Shown here piece by piece: positions 37,520-45,642 of a DNA stretch of 64,000 nucleotides. Positions within the stretch are counted from its first letter, which is position 1. Each line of letters begins with the position of its first letter. The translations under genes were made by a program, and so were the position numbers. Under the pieces are notes generated by a model. It had not been told where the DNA came from, ran no database searches, and saw only the letters and a program-made list of their open reading frames with translations. The stretch is taken from assembly GCA_963744275.1 (NCBI GenBank), contig CAVUSX010000026.1:22597-86596 (forward strand), in the 5' to 3' direction. This stretch comes from VAZQ01 sp963744275 (GTDB lineage Bacteria; Pseudomonadota; Alphaproteobacteria; Rhizobiales; Xanthobacteraceae).

Positions 37520-38692
37520 ATGCCGGGTCCGCTCGCCGGTCTGCGCGTGCTCGAACTCGCCCGCATCCTGGCCGGCCCCTGGGCCGGGCAGATCCTGGCC
37601 GACCTCGGCGCCGACGTCGTCAAGGTGGAGCGGGCGGGCGCCGGCGACGATACGAGGGCCTGGGGTCCGCCCTTCGTCGAGGCCGCGGACGGCGGCAATT
37701 TGGGGGCGGCCTATTTCCATTGCACCAATCGTGGCAAGCGTTCGATCGAGCTCGATTTCGAATCCGAGGACGGGCGGCGCATCGTGCGCAAGCTGGCGGC
37801 GCGCTCCGACATTCTGATCGAGAACTTCAAGGTCGGCGGGCTCGCCAAGTTCGGGCTCGACTATGCGAGCCTCGCCGGCATCAACCCGCGCCTCATCTAC
37901 TGCTCGGTGACCGGCTTCGGCCAGACCGGGCCCTACGCGGCGCGCGCCGGCTACGACCTGATGGCGCAGGGGATGGGCGGGTTCATGTCCTTGACCGGCG
38001 CCCCCGACGGCGAGCCGACGCGGGCGGGCGTTCCCATCGCCGACATCTTCACCGGCGTCTATTCGGTGGTCGGCATCCTGGCCGCGCTCGCCGAGCGCGA
38101 GAAGACCGGCCGCGGCCGCCATGTCGACACCGCGCTGGTGGATACGCAGGTCGGCGTGCTCGGCAATCAGGCGCTCAACTATCTGGTGTCCGGCGCGCTG
38201 CCGGAGCGGATCGGCAATGCGCATCCCAATATCGTTCCCTACCAGGTGTTTCCGGTCGCCGACGGGCATGTGATCATCGCCTCGGGCAACGACGGCCAGT
38301 TCGCCAAGCTGTGCGCGGTGCTCGGCGAGGGCGGCCTGGCGCAAGACCCGATGTACAAGAGCAATGCCGGCCGGGTGACCAACCGCGCCAAGCTGGTCGC
38401 GCATCTCTCAACCCTGACGTCGCGGCTCACCCGCGCCGACATGCTCACCAGGCTCGAGGCGGTGAGCGTGCCGGCCGGCCCGATCTACAATCTGGCCGAC
38501 GTCTTCTCCGACCCGCAGGTGGTCCACCGCGGCATGCGGCTCGAGCTCGAAAGCGACGCCGCCAAGGGCGGCACCATTCCGGGCCTGCGCACGCCGATCA
38601 CGATCGACGGCCAGGGCATGGCGTCGAAGCGGCCCTCGCCGCGCCTGGGCGAGCACAGCCAGGAAATTCTGCGGGAGATCGGCGAGGCGTAG
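37520..38692 (+). CDS. family III (CaiB/BaiF) acyl-CoA transferase
   Basis: From the ATG at 37520 (AAAGGAG seven bases upstream) the protein is 390 residues. It carries the family start LAGLRVLELARILAGPWAGQ, ADLGADVVKVERAGAGDDTR, the RGKRSIELDF segment and the putative nucleophilic aspartate D146 in AGYDLMAQGMGG. These enzymes transfer CoA between acids through an aspartyl-CoA thioester; formyl-CoA transferase is the model. The substrate pair is unknown. The divergent malonyl-CoA decarboxylase gene suggests a short dicarboxylic acid. Confidence 0.92.
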   Translation: MPGPLAGLRVLELARILAGPWAGQILADLGADVVKVERAGAGDDTRAWGPPFVEAADGGNLGAAYFHCTNRGKRSIELDFESEDGRRIVRKLAARSDILIENFKVGGLAKFGLDYASLAGINPRLIYCSVTGFGQTGPYAARAGYDLMAQGMGGFMSLTGAPDGEPTRAGVPIADIFTGVYSVVGILAALAEREKTGRGRHVDTALVDTQVGVLGNQALNYLVSGALPERIGNAHPNIVPYQVFPVADGHVIIASGNDGQFAKLCAVLGEGGLAQDPMYKSNAGRVTNRAKLVAHLSTLTSRLTRADMLTRLEAVSVPAGPIYNLADVFSDPQVVHRGMRLELESDAAKGGTIPGLRTPITIDGQGMASKRPSPRLGEHSQEILREIGEA

Positions 38693-39134
38693 GACCGGCC
38701 GCGCCCCCCAATGCTCGGCGCCCCAGCCCAGGGTCGTTCGCCGGCGGGGGGCCGGGCCAACTAAAGCCTGAGCACCCCTTCAGCTTGTTGCAGCATCAAT
38801 TCACCGTCGAGGAATTCGAGCACGGCCTGTTCTTGCACGACCCGCTCAGCGCCGGCGACCACGTGGCGACGACCACAACGGTTGTCGAAGGCGGGCGAAA
38901 GCACCGATTTCGCCGATGCGGCGCCGACCTCATAGGTGCGGCTGCCGCCCCTCATCCTGTGCACCGCAATAGGCCGGCCTAGGGCCGGGTGTCCCGAGCC
39001 TTTCCGCTTGGGCGCAGTCCGCGACAACAAAGCACTGGATCAAACAACGAGCGCGCTCGGACGCGGAACCGACCGGACTGCCGTGCGTTGAATCAGGCGT
39101 GCATCATCCCTGCTCTGCGCAAGGAGGCAACACC
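38693..39134. other. gap with a possible MaoC/hotdog remnant
   Basis: No complete gene is seen in 442 bases. On the plus strand about 38790-38900 reads HQFTVEEFEHGLFLHDPLSAG, which recalls a hotdog-fold dehydratase strand, but it has no start, no catalytic motif and runs out quickly. It may be a decayed fragment or chance. Confidence 0.3.
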
Positions 39135-39365
39135 ATGAGACTACTTTTGGCCGCGGTGCTTACCGCAGTGATCGTTGGCCCATGTATGGCCGCGAATGAG
39201 AACCAGGAGGACAAGTCCCCCGCCGACGTCCAGACTCCGGGAGTAACGGAGCCGCGCACCCCTGACACGCTGAAGTCCAATCCGGATCAGCGAATTCGGA
39301 CCGAGGGTCAGGCGAGCGAGCACAATGAAAGCGTGAAACCGCCCGTCGTTGAAGAGAGAAAATAG
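39135..39365 (+). CDS. small exported hypothetical protein
   Basis: The gene has a strong AAGGAGG ribosome-binding site and encodes 76 residues. A signal peptide (MRLLLAAVLTAVIVGPCMAA) is followed by a hydrophilic, proline-rich and probably disordered mature part with no cysteines. An intrinsic terminator begins 13 bases after the stop, so this is a monocistronic unit. I do not recognise a family; similar short secreted proteins are common in Bradyrhizobium relatives. Confidence 0.7.
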   Translation: MRLLLAAVLTAVIVGPCMAANENQEDKSPADVQTPGVTEPRTPDTLKSNPDQRIRTEGQASEHNESVKPPVVEERK

Positions 39366-39377
39366 CGACATGGTGAA

Positions 39378-39402
39378 AGCCCCGCGACGCGGGGCTTTTT
39401 TT
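39378..39402 (+). terminator. Rho-independent terminator
   Basis: AGCCCCGCG pairs with CGCGGGGCT around a tight loop, and seven T residues follow at once (39396-39402). It ends the small exported gene upstream. Confidence 0.9.
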
Positions 39403-39444
39403 GATGCACATCAGTCGGCCTGGCACATCGGAACTTTGTAACAA

Positions 39445-39700
39445 TCATAGACCATGCGGTCGTTCGACCTGTCGGACCAGTCCCACGCCTGCGAACGGCT
39501 GTATTCGGCGCCCCTTTGGCTGGGCCTCCGTCAGGTTGGTCCGATAGCCGCCCGGGTTGGGGTCGGACTTCAGCTGCGAGCATGGGAGCGGATAGTAATC
39601 TTCACCCATGCCGAGAAAGCCGCCGAACGATGTAACGGCGAAGGCGACCTTCCCGCTGACCTTGTCGATCATGGCTGAATGGCGCCGATGCTGTCGCCGT
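39445..39700 (-). pseudogene. degenerate PRC-barrel domain gene fragment
   Basis: On the minus strand, MIDKVSGKVAFAVTSFGGFL (from 39672) followed by GMGEDYYPLPCSQLK and GGYRTNLTEAQ is the core of a PRC-barrel domain. In intact rhizobial proteins it is preceded by a 'G..IG.I.dV' strand. Here GDSIGAI lies just upstream (about 39675-39695), but in another frame ending in a stop. The 3' side also departs from the family after EAQPKG. It looks like a broken copy. Confidence 0.5.
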
Positions 39701-39785
39701 CAATTGCAACCGGCCCGACCGACCGTGCTCGGACGCGGAACCGCCCGGCGCACGCGGCATTGGCCTACAAAAGAAGGAGGTTGCC

Positions 39786-40010
39786 ATGGAGGATGCCGAC
39801 CAGACCCAACCGAAATGTCCGCGGTGCGGCGCAGCGATGGAGGAGACCACCAGCATCGCTCCTTTCGGAGCGGAGCCCGGGCTGCGCATATTCGAATGTC
39901 CTGGCTGTGGTTCAGCAACTTCATACATCGAGGCGTCAACGCCATCGACGAAGGGGAGCGCCTTCCTCGGTGAAGGGGCGCCGCGACGCAAGCAAACGCG
40001 CAAAGCTTAA
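39786..40010 (+). CDS. small zinc-ribbon protein
   Basis: The 74-residue protein starts at 39786 behind AAGGAGG. It has two CxxC knuckles, CPRC (about 11-14) and CPGC (about 39-42), separated by 24 residues, which should bind one zinc. The C-terminus is basic (RRKQTRKA). Its TAA shares a base with the ATG of the next gene (TAATG), so the two are co-translated. The role is unknown; zinc ribbons of this size bind nucleic acid or act as adaptor domains. Confidence 0.75.
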   Translation: MEDADQTQPKCPRCGAAMEETTSIAPFGAEPGLRIFECPGCGSATSYIEASTPSTKGSAFLGEGAPRRKQTRKA

Positions 40011-40267
40011 TGCAGCTCACCCTCCGTCGCGCCGGCGCGTCCCGGATCTCCGGCCACCGGGATGAGGACGACTACGACGTGCTCGACGGCGAGCGCGGCG
40101 TCGGACGCATCTATCGGGTGAACGCCAACGAGGAGCTGTGGTTCTGGGGGGTCGCGTTCGGTCTAACGCACCGCAAGAGCTACGGCTACGCGCTGTCGCT
40201 GGACGAGGCCAAGGCTGCGTTCCAGGCGGAATATCTCGAGTGGAAGGGGAACCCGCAAGGACGGTGA
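40010..40267 (+). CDS. small conserved-type hypothetical protein
   Basis: The 85-residue soluble protein starts in TAATG with the stop of the zinc-ribbon gene. It contains DYDVLDGERGVGRIYR and YALSLDEAKAAFQAEYLEWK, a beta-strand-rich front and an amphipathic helix at the end. This recalls short rhizobial proteins of unknown function that carry a 'gRIy.....W.Wg...' signature. A terminator-like hairpin follows about 60 bases after the stop. Confidence 0.7.
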   Translation: MQLTLRRAGASRISGHRDEDDYDVLDGERGVGRIYRVNANEELWFWGVAFGLTHRKSYGYALSLDEAKAAFQAEYLEWKGNPQGR

Positions 40268-40328
40268 CTGTTGACAGCGCGGACGGAGAGGTCTCGACAG
40301 CTCCAATCCCTGCTTCCCCGTCTGGAAG

Positions 40329-40356
40329 AGCCCTGCATCTCCTGTGCGGGGCTTTT
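40329..40356 (+). terminator. Rho-independent terminator-like hairpin
   Basis: AGCCCTGCA pairs with TGCGGGGCT (one T:G pair) around TCTCCTG and is followed by TTTT. It lies downstream of the two-gene small-protein unit. Confidence 0.6.
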
Positions 40357-40575
40357 CCTGTAGCCGTGCGGGGAAGAGATCGCCAATCTAACCTTGCCTC
40401 AGCGCCTGGAAATGCCCTGCTTCCGAGCGCCATGGGTCCATTTATGACATCTCCCTCAAATGCGTGGGTGTGACAAAAACGCGGCCAGCACGGTTTCGTG
40501 TCGAGCGGCGGAACTCGGCGGCCCGCTTCCGCATTTCTGCCGCCGGGGGCGAAGGTGGAAAACCGGGAGAATGGC

Positions 40576-40770
40576 ATGGCAGGGAGACCGGACAGCCCAT
40601 GGGACAAGGCGGCGGCCTGTGAGACGCACGCCCAGAGCACGAAGGATCAGAAGCTACGGGAGAAATTCCGGCGGCTTCGCGACACGTGGATACGCATCGC
40701 GAACAACGACGCTCTGGCCGGCGACGAATTTCGAGACCAGCAGCCACCGACGAAGAAGCAGCGGCGCTAG
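40576..40770 (+). CDS. small hypothetical protein
   Basis: The 64-residue protein starts at 40576 after GGGAGA. It is charged and mostly helical (KDQKLREKFRRLRDTWIRIA), with one cysteine and a lysine/arginine tail. Similar short helical proteins with a W-D-x-A-x-x-C start are frequent in Bradyrhizobium genomes, but no function is known. The upstream ATG at 40498 would extend it by 26 residues without family support. Confidence 0.55.
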   Translation: MAGRPDSPWDKAAACETHAQSTKDQKLREKFRRLRDTWIRIANNDALAGDEFRDQQPPTKKQRR

Positions 40771-40810
40771 AGGCTGATGGCGCAATAAAGCGATTGCGCC
40801 CTACGAGGCG

Positions 40811-41461
40811 TCAGCCTCCGGCGCAATAGGTGCAGCCTGCTTCCTGCGCCCGATTGACCGCCCATGTCCCGGAAGGGACGACAGTGACGCCCGGGATCAA
40901 GTTGGCGGTCCATTCCTTCAATGCTTCTTCCGGGGTCACGCCCGCATTGGCGGCCAGGCGGCGGCTCTGGCCCCGCAGCGCGACCCCGCACGCGCCCATG
41001 ACCGTACCTTTGGCGAGCAGCCGGTCGAGAGCGGCCTCGCTGTTCGCCAGCGCGCCGGGCTTGGGCTGGAAATAGGGGTTCTTCACCGCCGGCGCTTTTG
41101 TTTCCGGGTCGATGATCTTGAATGTTTCGCCGATCTTGTATTTCTCCCACATGGCGCTGCCGATCGCGTAGGGCAGCCCCTTGTGGCGGAAGATCATGAC
41201 CGCCGTCGCGGACTCGTTCGGGGTCAGGAAGTTGTTGGCGAAGCCGAGCGGAAATCCATCGTTGATGTCGTAGACGTCGAAAACCTGCCGATGGCGGCCT
41301 TTGAGCGTTCCCGGCCAATCCGGGCCGTCCGATTGCGCCGGTTGGGCGCGCGCGGTGGCTGTTGCAAAGCCGAACAGGCCGAGCGCCGACATGGCGGCGA
41401 TACGGCCGAAAAAGTTGCGGCGGGGTGTAACGTCGGTCCTGTCCTGACTGAGATCGCCCAT
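40811..41461 (-). CDS. Tat-exported DsrE-like sulfur-relay fold protein
   Basis: From the ATG at 41461 (AGGGAGG six bases upstream) the protein is 216 residues. It begins with a twin-arginine signal (TPRRNFFGRIAAMSALGLF). The mature part contains an alpha/beta core with MGACGVALRG (cysteine in the position typical of DsrE-family proteins) and LIPGVTVVPSGTWAVNRAQE, the C-terminal DsrE-like helix, ending with CTYCAGG. DsrE-like proteins transfer sulfane sulfur, but exported versions are poorly studied. Tat export suggests that it folds or binds a cofactor before leaving the cytoplasm. It is followed on the same strand by no close gene. Confidence 0.7.
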   Translation of the reverse strand: MGDLSQDRTDVTPRRNFFGRIAAMSALGLFGFATATARAQPAQSDGPDWPGTLKGRHRQVFDVYDINDGFPLGFANNFLTPNESATAVMIFRHKGLPYAIGSAMWEKYKIGETFKIIDPETKAPAVKNPYFQPKPGALANSEAALDRLLAKGTVMGACGVALRGQSRRLAANAGVTPEEALKEWTANLIPGVTVVPSGTWAVNRAQEAGCTYCAGG

Positions 41462-41528
41462 CTGTTCCTCCCTCATGTGCCGTTCGCACGCCGTGGCGCG
41501 GCGGTGCCCCTCGGGCTCGAGCCCCGTG

Positions 41529-42218
41529 CTATTTGTACAGCTCCAGCTTCGCCTCGCGGACGAATACGGAGTTTGCCGGCGCCATCGAGATCGGCCCGTT
41601 GATGCCGAAGATGGCGATCAGGAACTTGTCGCCCGGCTTGAGGCCGGTGCTGAGCACCAGGCGGTTGGGCATGTTGTGCCCCGAGATGGCGGCGGGGCGC
41701 GGATAGCCCGAGCGGCCCGGGATCTCGCCGTTGACCCAGATCTCGGCGTAGTCGTCGACCGTCGTCCTGAAGACCGCAACCGCGCCGGAGGTGTCGAATT
41801 CGCCGATCTTGGCCGGGATCGTCAGTGGGGTGCGATACCACATGAAGGCGACGTGGCCGCCGCTGCGGCGCGCGTTCAGATCCTTCGGCTCGATCACCGG
41901 CCATTTCGAGTCGTCGAAATCGGTGCCTCCGGCATGGGGATCGATATCGTAGGTCATCTTGTTCTGCGTGATGACGCCTTGGATAATCGGCACCTCCTTG
42001 ATCGTGACGTCCGAGACACGCCATTTCGCGCCCAGTGCGGCGGCACCTTCCGCCGACATCAGATCGACGACGTACGTGGGAGGAAGTCCGGGCGGCATGA
42101 GCGCGGCCACCGGCGGCGGCGCTTGCGGCGCCTGCGCCACCGAGTAGGTCGCGACGGTCAACGAAAGAACGCCCAATAGGCCGGCTGCGATCAGGCTGCC
42201 CCGAATATTCCTGCGCAT
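41529..42218 (-). CDS. exported beta-sandwich protein of the galactose-binding-like type
   Basis: The 229-residue protein has a signal peptide (SLIAAGLLGVLSLTVATYSVAQA). The mature part resembles the N-terminal domain that precedes SMP-30/gluconolactonase propellers in Bradyrhizobium proteins: KWRVSDVTIKEV, then TYDIDPHAGGTDFDDSKWPV, FMWYRTPLTIPAKIG, VDDYAEIWVNGEI, NRLVLSTGLKPGD and LIAIFGINGPIS. Such domains bind carbohydrates or act as spacers. Here it stands alone without a propeller. It lies between the TPR-CHAT gene and the DsrE-like gene, all on the minus strand, and could be part of the same extracytoplasmic set. Confidence 0.65.
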   Translation of the reverse strand: MRRNIRGSLIAAGLLGVLSLTVATYSVAQAPQAPPPVAALMPPGLPPTYVVDLMSAEGAAALGAKWRVSDVTIKEVPIIQGVITQNKMTYDIDPHAGGTDFDDSKWPVIEPKDLNARRSGGHVAFMWYRTPLTIPAKIGEFDTSGAVAVFRTTVDDYAEIWVNGEIPGRSGYPRPAAISGHNMPNRLVLSTGLKPGDKFLIAIFGINGPISMAPANSVFVREAKLELYK

Positions 42219-42345
42219 GGCGAATGCTCCCCTGTCGATTGTCCGTGTGCATCATCGTACGGCAACCGGAAAGGCAAGCCAAGCCGTGTCATGCGCGGCC
42301 GCGGCACCCTTTCGCGAGCGAAAATTTGCGGTTTGTTGAACTGAT

Positions 42346-45300
42346 TCAGTTCGCCCCGCCCTCTCCGATGACGCTGTATGGCGCCCAGAACAAGGGATGC
42401 GCATAGGCGAACAAGGTTTTGCCCGAGCCGTCCACGAAGCCGGGACCATCGACCATCGACATCATCGCCTGCCGCAGGGCTTCCCCACGACCGAGGCTTG
42501 GATCGGCGCTCTGGCGTCGGAACAGATCGATGATCAGCTCCCGCGCCGAGGCGGAGTGCACCGACCAGTTGGTGACGAGGAGCGCCCGCGTCCCCGCGTA
42601 GAAAAATGCACGGCCCAATCCCGACACCGCCTCCGCACCCGCCCCGGCACCGGCCGCGGTATTGCAGGCCGACAGCACGACCCAATCGGCGTCGAGCTTG
42701 AGCCTGAGTATCTTCTCCATCGTCAGCAAGCCGTCACCTTCCACTCCGGCCAATTGGGGCGCGGTCAGCGCCAGAGCCGGCTGCGTCAATCCGTCGAGGT
42801 CGCCGGGAACCAGCCCGTGGGTCGCAAAGGCCACAATTCGGAAGCGCGACAAATTGATTGATTCGACGTTGTGCTCGTTGGCTTCCCGGCCGAGATACAG
42901 GGCCTTGCCGGGGTCGGCGTCCAGGGCATGCGCCATGGCGATCAATTCTGCCCGAGTGTCGGGAAGCCTGGGCAGCATTGCGAGATCCGCGCTGTCGACA
43001 TCCTCCGTGTGTGGCGAGGCGCGCAGCTTGAACGAAAGACCGCGCGTCACGGCGGCGTCTTCCCCGCCGGCGGACGCCGCGGCCAGCTCGAGTGCTTCCG
43101 TCGGCTCGTGACGTTCCGCCTCAACCGCCTCCTGCTCGTTGAAATAAGGGTCGCCGAAACCGATCAACTTGTCTCGCTTGGGCGAGCCGGGCGGCAGGTG
43201 TCGAAGCGTAAGCAGTGCCGAGGCTGAAGGCACGACGGTTATCGCATGGGAGCGCGCAAGCCAAGGAACCTCGCGATAGGCCGAGAACAAGGGCGCCGCG
43301 CTCGCGTCGATCCGTACCGGTGCAGTCGGCAGCAGGCTCAGCGGCAGCTCGCCCAACAGCCCGTTGGTGACGACGATCAGGCTTCTTGCAGGTTTCCAAC
43401 CGGCCTCGACCGGTTGCAGCAACAGCGCATAGAGCTCGTGCGCCAGCGCGAGATCGAAGGGCGGAATTTGATCGATCGTGATCGCCTCCGGCTCGAGCGC
43501 CTTGCGCAACTTGCGTATCTTCCCGTCGATCTCGCCGGCGCTGACAGGAATTGCGGCAAAGACTACGGCGCCGTCCTTCGGCACCGCCCACACGAAGCTC
43601 GACCGAATGCCGAAATAGAACGACAGAAGCGCTTCATCCGGCTTGAGCGTCGCCTTGATCTCGTCGACGTTCGGCGGCGTTGGATCGATCAAGTCGGCAT
43701 AGCTTGGAAACCGACGTGCTATCTCCTGGCGGGCGCCCGTGCGCGCCGCGCGCAGCTTGTCGACGTCGGCCCCGATGTCACGAACGATCTTGTCGTCGCG
43801 CTGCTCGGGCGGCGACGCCAGCACGTTGTTCAACTGCCCGAGCTGGGCGCCGATCTGCTTGCCGAGGTCTTGTTCCTTGCGCACCAGATCCGCAAGCGCC
43901 GGATTACCCGCTGCTGCGCGAGCACTGGAGGCGACGAGCGCCTGTTGAACCGAGCGGCCACGGATGAGCTCGGCCAGACGAAAGGTCTCCAACCCGGCAT
44001 CGCCGGCACCGACGCGCGCAAGGGTTCTTATATAGGATTCAATCACGGACTGCGTACGCTGCGCGCGCGCGGCGGCATCACCGGGATCGTCGGTGTCGGC
44101 GCTGGCCTCCGCGTTCCGCATCGCCGACACCAGGATCGGGATCGCGAGCTTGAATTCGCGCAGCGCATCGTCATCACGCCCGGAGAGCGACAAACCGATC
44201 GCCAGAGTGCCGTGGGCAAAAGCGGTCTCCACGTGCTGCTCTCCGAAAAGCGCCGTTTGCCGTGCCAACAACCGGTTTGCCGCCTCGATGCCCGCGCTCA
44301 AGTTGTCGGCGTTGTACATTGTCGCAATGTGGGTGGTATTGAGACTGATCGCGTCCTTCCGCGCCGATTCCCATTTGGCTGTTGCTTCATCGACCTGGTC
44401 ATACACCTGCGCCGCCTCGGCCCATCGTCCCTGCAAATTCAAGATGGATGCCAGCTCGCTCAAGGCATCGACGAATTGCTGCGAGTCCTTGGCAAATCCG
44501 ATCGCGTTCTGAATTTCGATTTGCGCGCGGGCGAGTTTCTCGGCTTCGGCGTATCGACCCTGCTCGACCAGCAGGGTCGCCAGCGGCTTGATGAAACCCT
44601 GGGCCTGGGCGGAATATTTGTCCGTCTCCTCGAGCCGGCTCAGCAGTGCGCGGCGCACGTCGGCCTCTCCCTCCGCCATCCGCCCCTGGCGGGCTTTCAT
44701 CATGCCTTCCGCTCTGATCACCTGATCGACGACCCCTTGGAGCTGGGAACGCGGTGGCGAAAACGGGAATTTCGGACGCAGGATGACGTTTTGACGCGCT
44801 CCCTCCTCGGCTCGGTGATAGGCATCTTCAGCCTCGCGGAACCGGCCACGGGCCTGCAGCACGTCGCCCTTTGATATTTCGAGATCCTTCTCCCAGTCCC
44901 AGTGATGGTCCGCGAAGTTTGGCCAGGAATGCGCCCCCTGCATCAGGGCTTGGCTCTTGCGGACATAGGTTTCGGCCTGATTGAGATCCCCCGTGACAAT
45001 GAGCGCCTTTACGATGTTCTTATAGGTATTGAACATCGCCCCTTGAAGGTTGAGACGTTTCGCGTCGCGTTCGATCTGCATATATTCCTGCAAGGCCTTC
45101 TTCGGATCGCCGGCCGAAGAGTAGGCTATGCCGAGGAGCTGGTGCAGCAGATTGACTTGTCGGGGGTCCGCTTGACCTTTTCCGACCTCGAGCGCCTTCT
45201 CGGCATCGGCGAGCGCCTCGCGAACGCGTCCCAAATTCAGGCGCGCCTGGCCCCGATCGTAATAGAATGTTGCGAGTGTCGCTCGGGCGGCGCCCACCGG

Positions 45301-45477
45301 AGGCGCGGCGTCGAGATCGGACCGCATCTTGACGACCTTCTCGGGGTCGAGCTTTTGATCGAGGATCGCGGTGATGTCGGCGATGGTGCGGGGCGGCGCG
45401 ACAAAGGCGGGGCTCTGCGCCTGGCCCGGGCACGACGCGATGGCGAGCAACACGAGAGCAGCGACGAGCCGCGCCAT
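42346..45477 (-). CDS. secreted TPR-CHAT (caspase-like) protein
   Basis: Taken from the ATG at 45477 (GGAGG upstream) the protein has 1043 residues. A signal peptide (VAALVLLAIASCPGQAQS) is followed by many tetratricopeptide-like helical repeats (about 40-500, for example ARLNLGRVREALADAEKALE). A linker and a C-terminal CHAT domain (about 640-1043) follow. The CHAT catalytic histidine is H887 in VAFATHGLVPG and the cysteine is C938 in VVLSACNTAAG. CHAT proteins are caspase-like cysteine proteases often activated through the TPR part. Most TPR-CHAT proteins known from defence are cytoplasmic; this one is predicted to be periplasmic or secreted. The substrate is unknown. Confidence 0.85.
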   Translation of the reverse strand: MARLVAALVLLAIASCPGQAQSPAFVAPPRTIADITAILDQKLDPEKVVKMRSDLDAAPPVGAARATLATFYYDRGQARLNLGRVREALADAEKALEVGKGQADPRQVNLLHQLLGIAYSSAGDPKKALQEYMQIERDAKRLNLQGAMFNTYKNIVKALIVTGDLNQAETYVRKSQALMQGAHSWPNFADHHWDWEKDLEISKGDVLQARGRFREAEDAYHRAEEGARQNVILRPKFPFSPPRSQLQGVVDQVIRAEGMMKARQGRMAEGEADVRRALLSRLEETDKYSAQAQGFIKPLATLLVEQGRYAEAEKLARAQIEIQNAIGFAKDSQQFVDALSELASILNLQGRWAEAAQVYDQVDEATAKWESARKDAISLNTTHIATMYNADNLSAGIEAANRLLARQTALFGEQHVETAFAHGTLAIGLSLSGRDDDALREFKLAIPILVSAMRNAEASADTDDPGDAAARAQRTQSVIESYIRTLARVGAGDAGLETFRLAELIRGRSVQQALVASSARAAAGNPALADLVRKEQDLGKQIGAQLGQLNNVLASPPEQRDDKIVRDIGADVDKLRAARTGARQEIARRFPSYADLIDPTPPNVDEIKATLKPDEALLSFYFGIRSSFVWAVPKDGAVVFAAIPVSAGEIDGKIRKLRKALEPEAITIDQIPPFDLALAHELYALLLQPVEAGWKPARSLIVVTNGLLGELPLSLLPTAPVRIDASAAPLFSAYREVPWLARSHAITVVPSASALLTLRHLPPGSPKRDKLIGFGDPYFNEQEAVEAERHEPTEALELAAASAGGEDAAVTRGLSFKLRASPHTEDVDSADLAMLPRLPDTRAELIAMAHALDADPGKALYLGREANEHNVESINLSRFRIVAFATHGLVPGDLDGLTQPALALTAPQLAGVEGDGLLTMEKILRLKLDADWVVLSACNTAAGAGAGAEAVSGLGRAFFYAGTRALLVTNWSVHSASARELIIDLFRRQSADPSLGRGEALRQAMMSMVDGPGFVDGSGKTLFAYAHPLFWAPYSVIGEGGAN

Positions 45478-45642
45478 AATTTTGCCTCCGGCCTCATTGG
45501 CGCCGCTCGAGCCCGCCATCCGCTTGACCTACAATACAGAAACAAGCAGGTGGCGCCACTCCTTCGAATGCCCGAGATGACGTCAACCGACATGCCCGCT
45601 GGCCGGTCGCCATGAAGTGACAAACGGACTTGTCACAGGCGC

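Noticed and set aside
38761..39030. Minus-strand open frame of 89 codons after the CoA-transferase gene
   Set aside because: No ribosome-binding site or recognisable domain. The plus strand has a slightly better hotdog-like trace, but neither is convincing.
42346..45477. TPR-CHAT considered as a type III-E CRISPR Craspase component
   Set aside because: There is a signal peptide, no CRISPR array and no gRAMP/Cas7-11 gene in the window.
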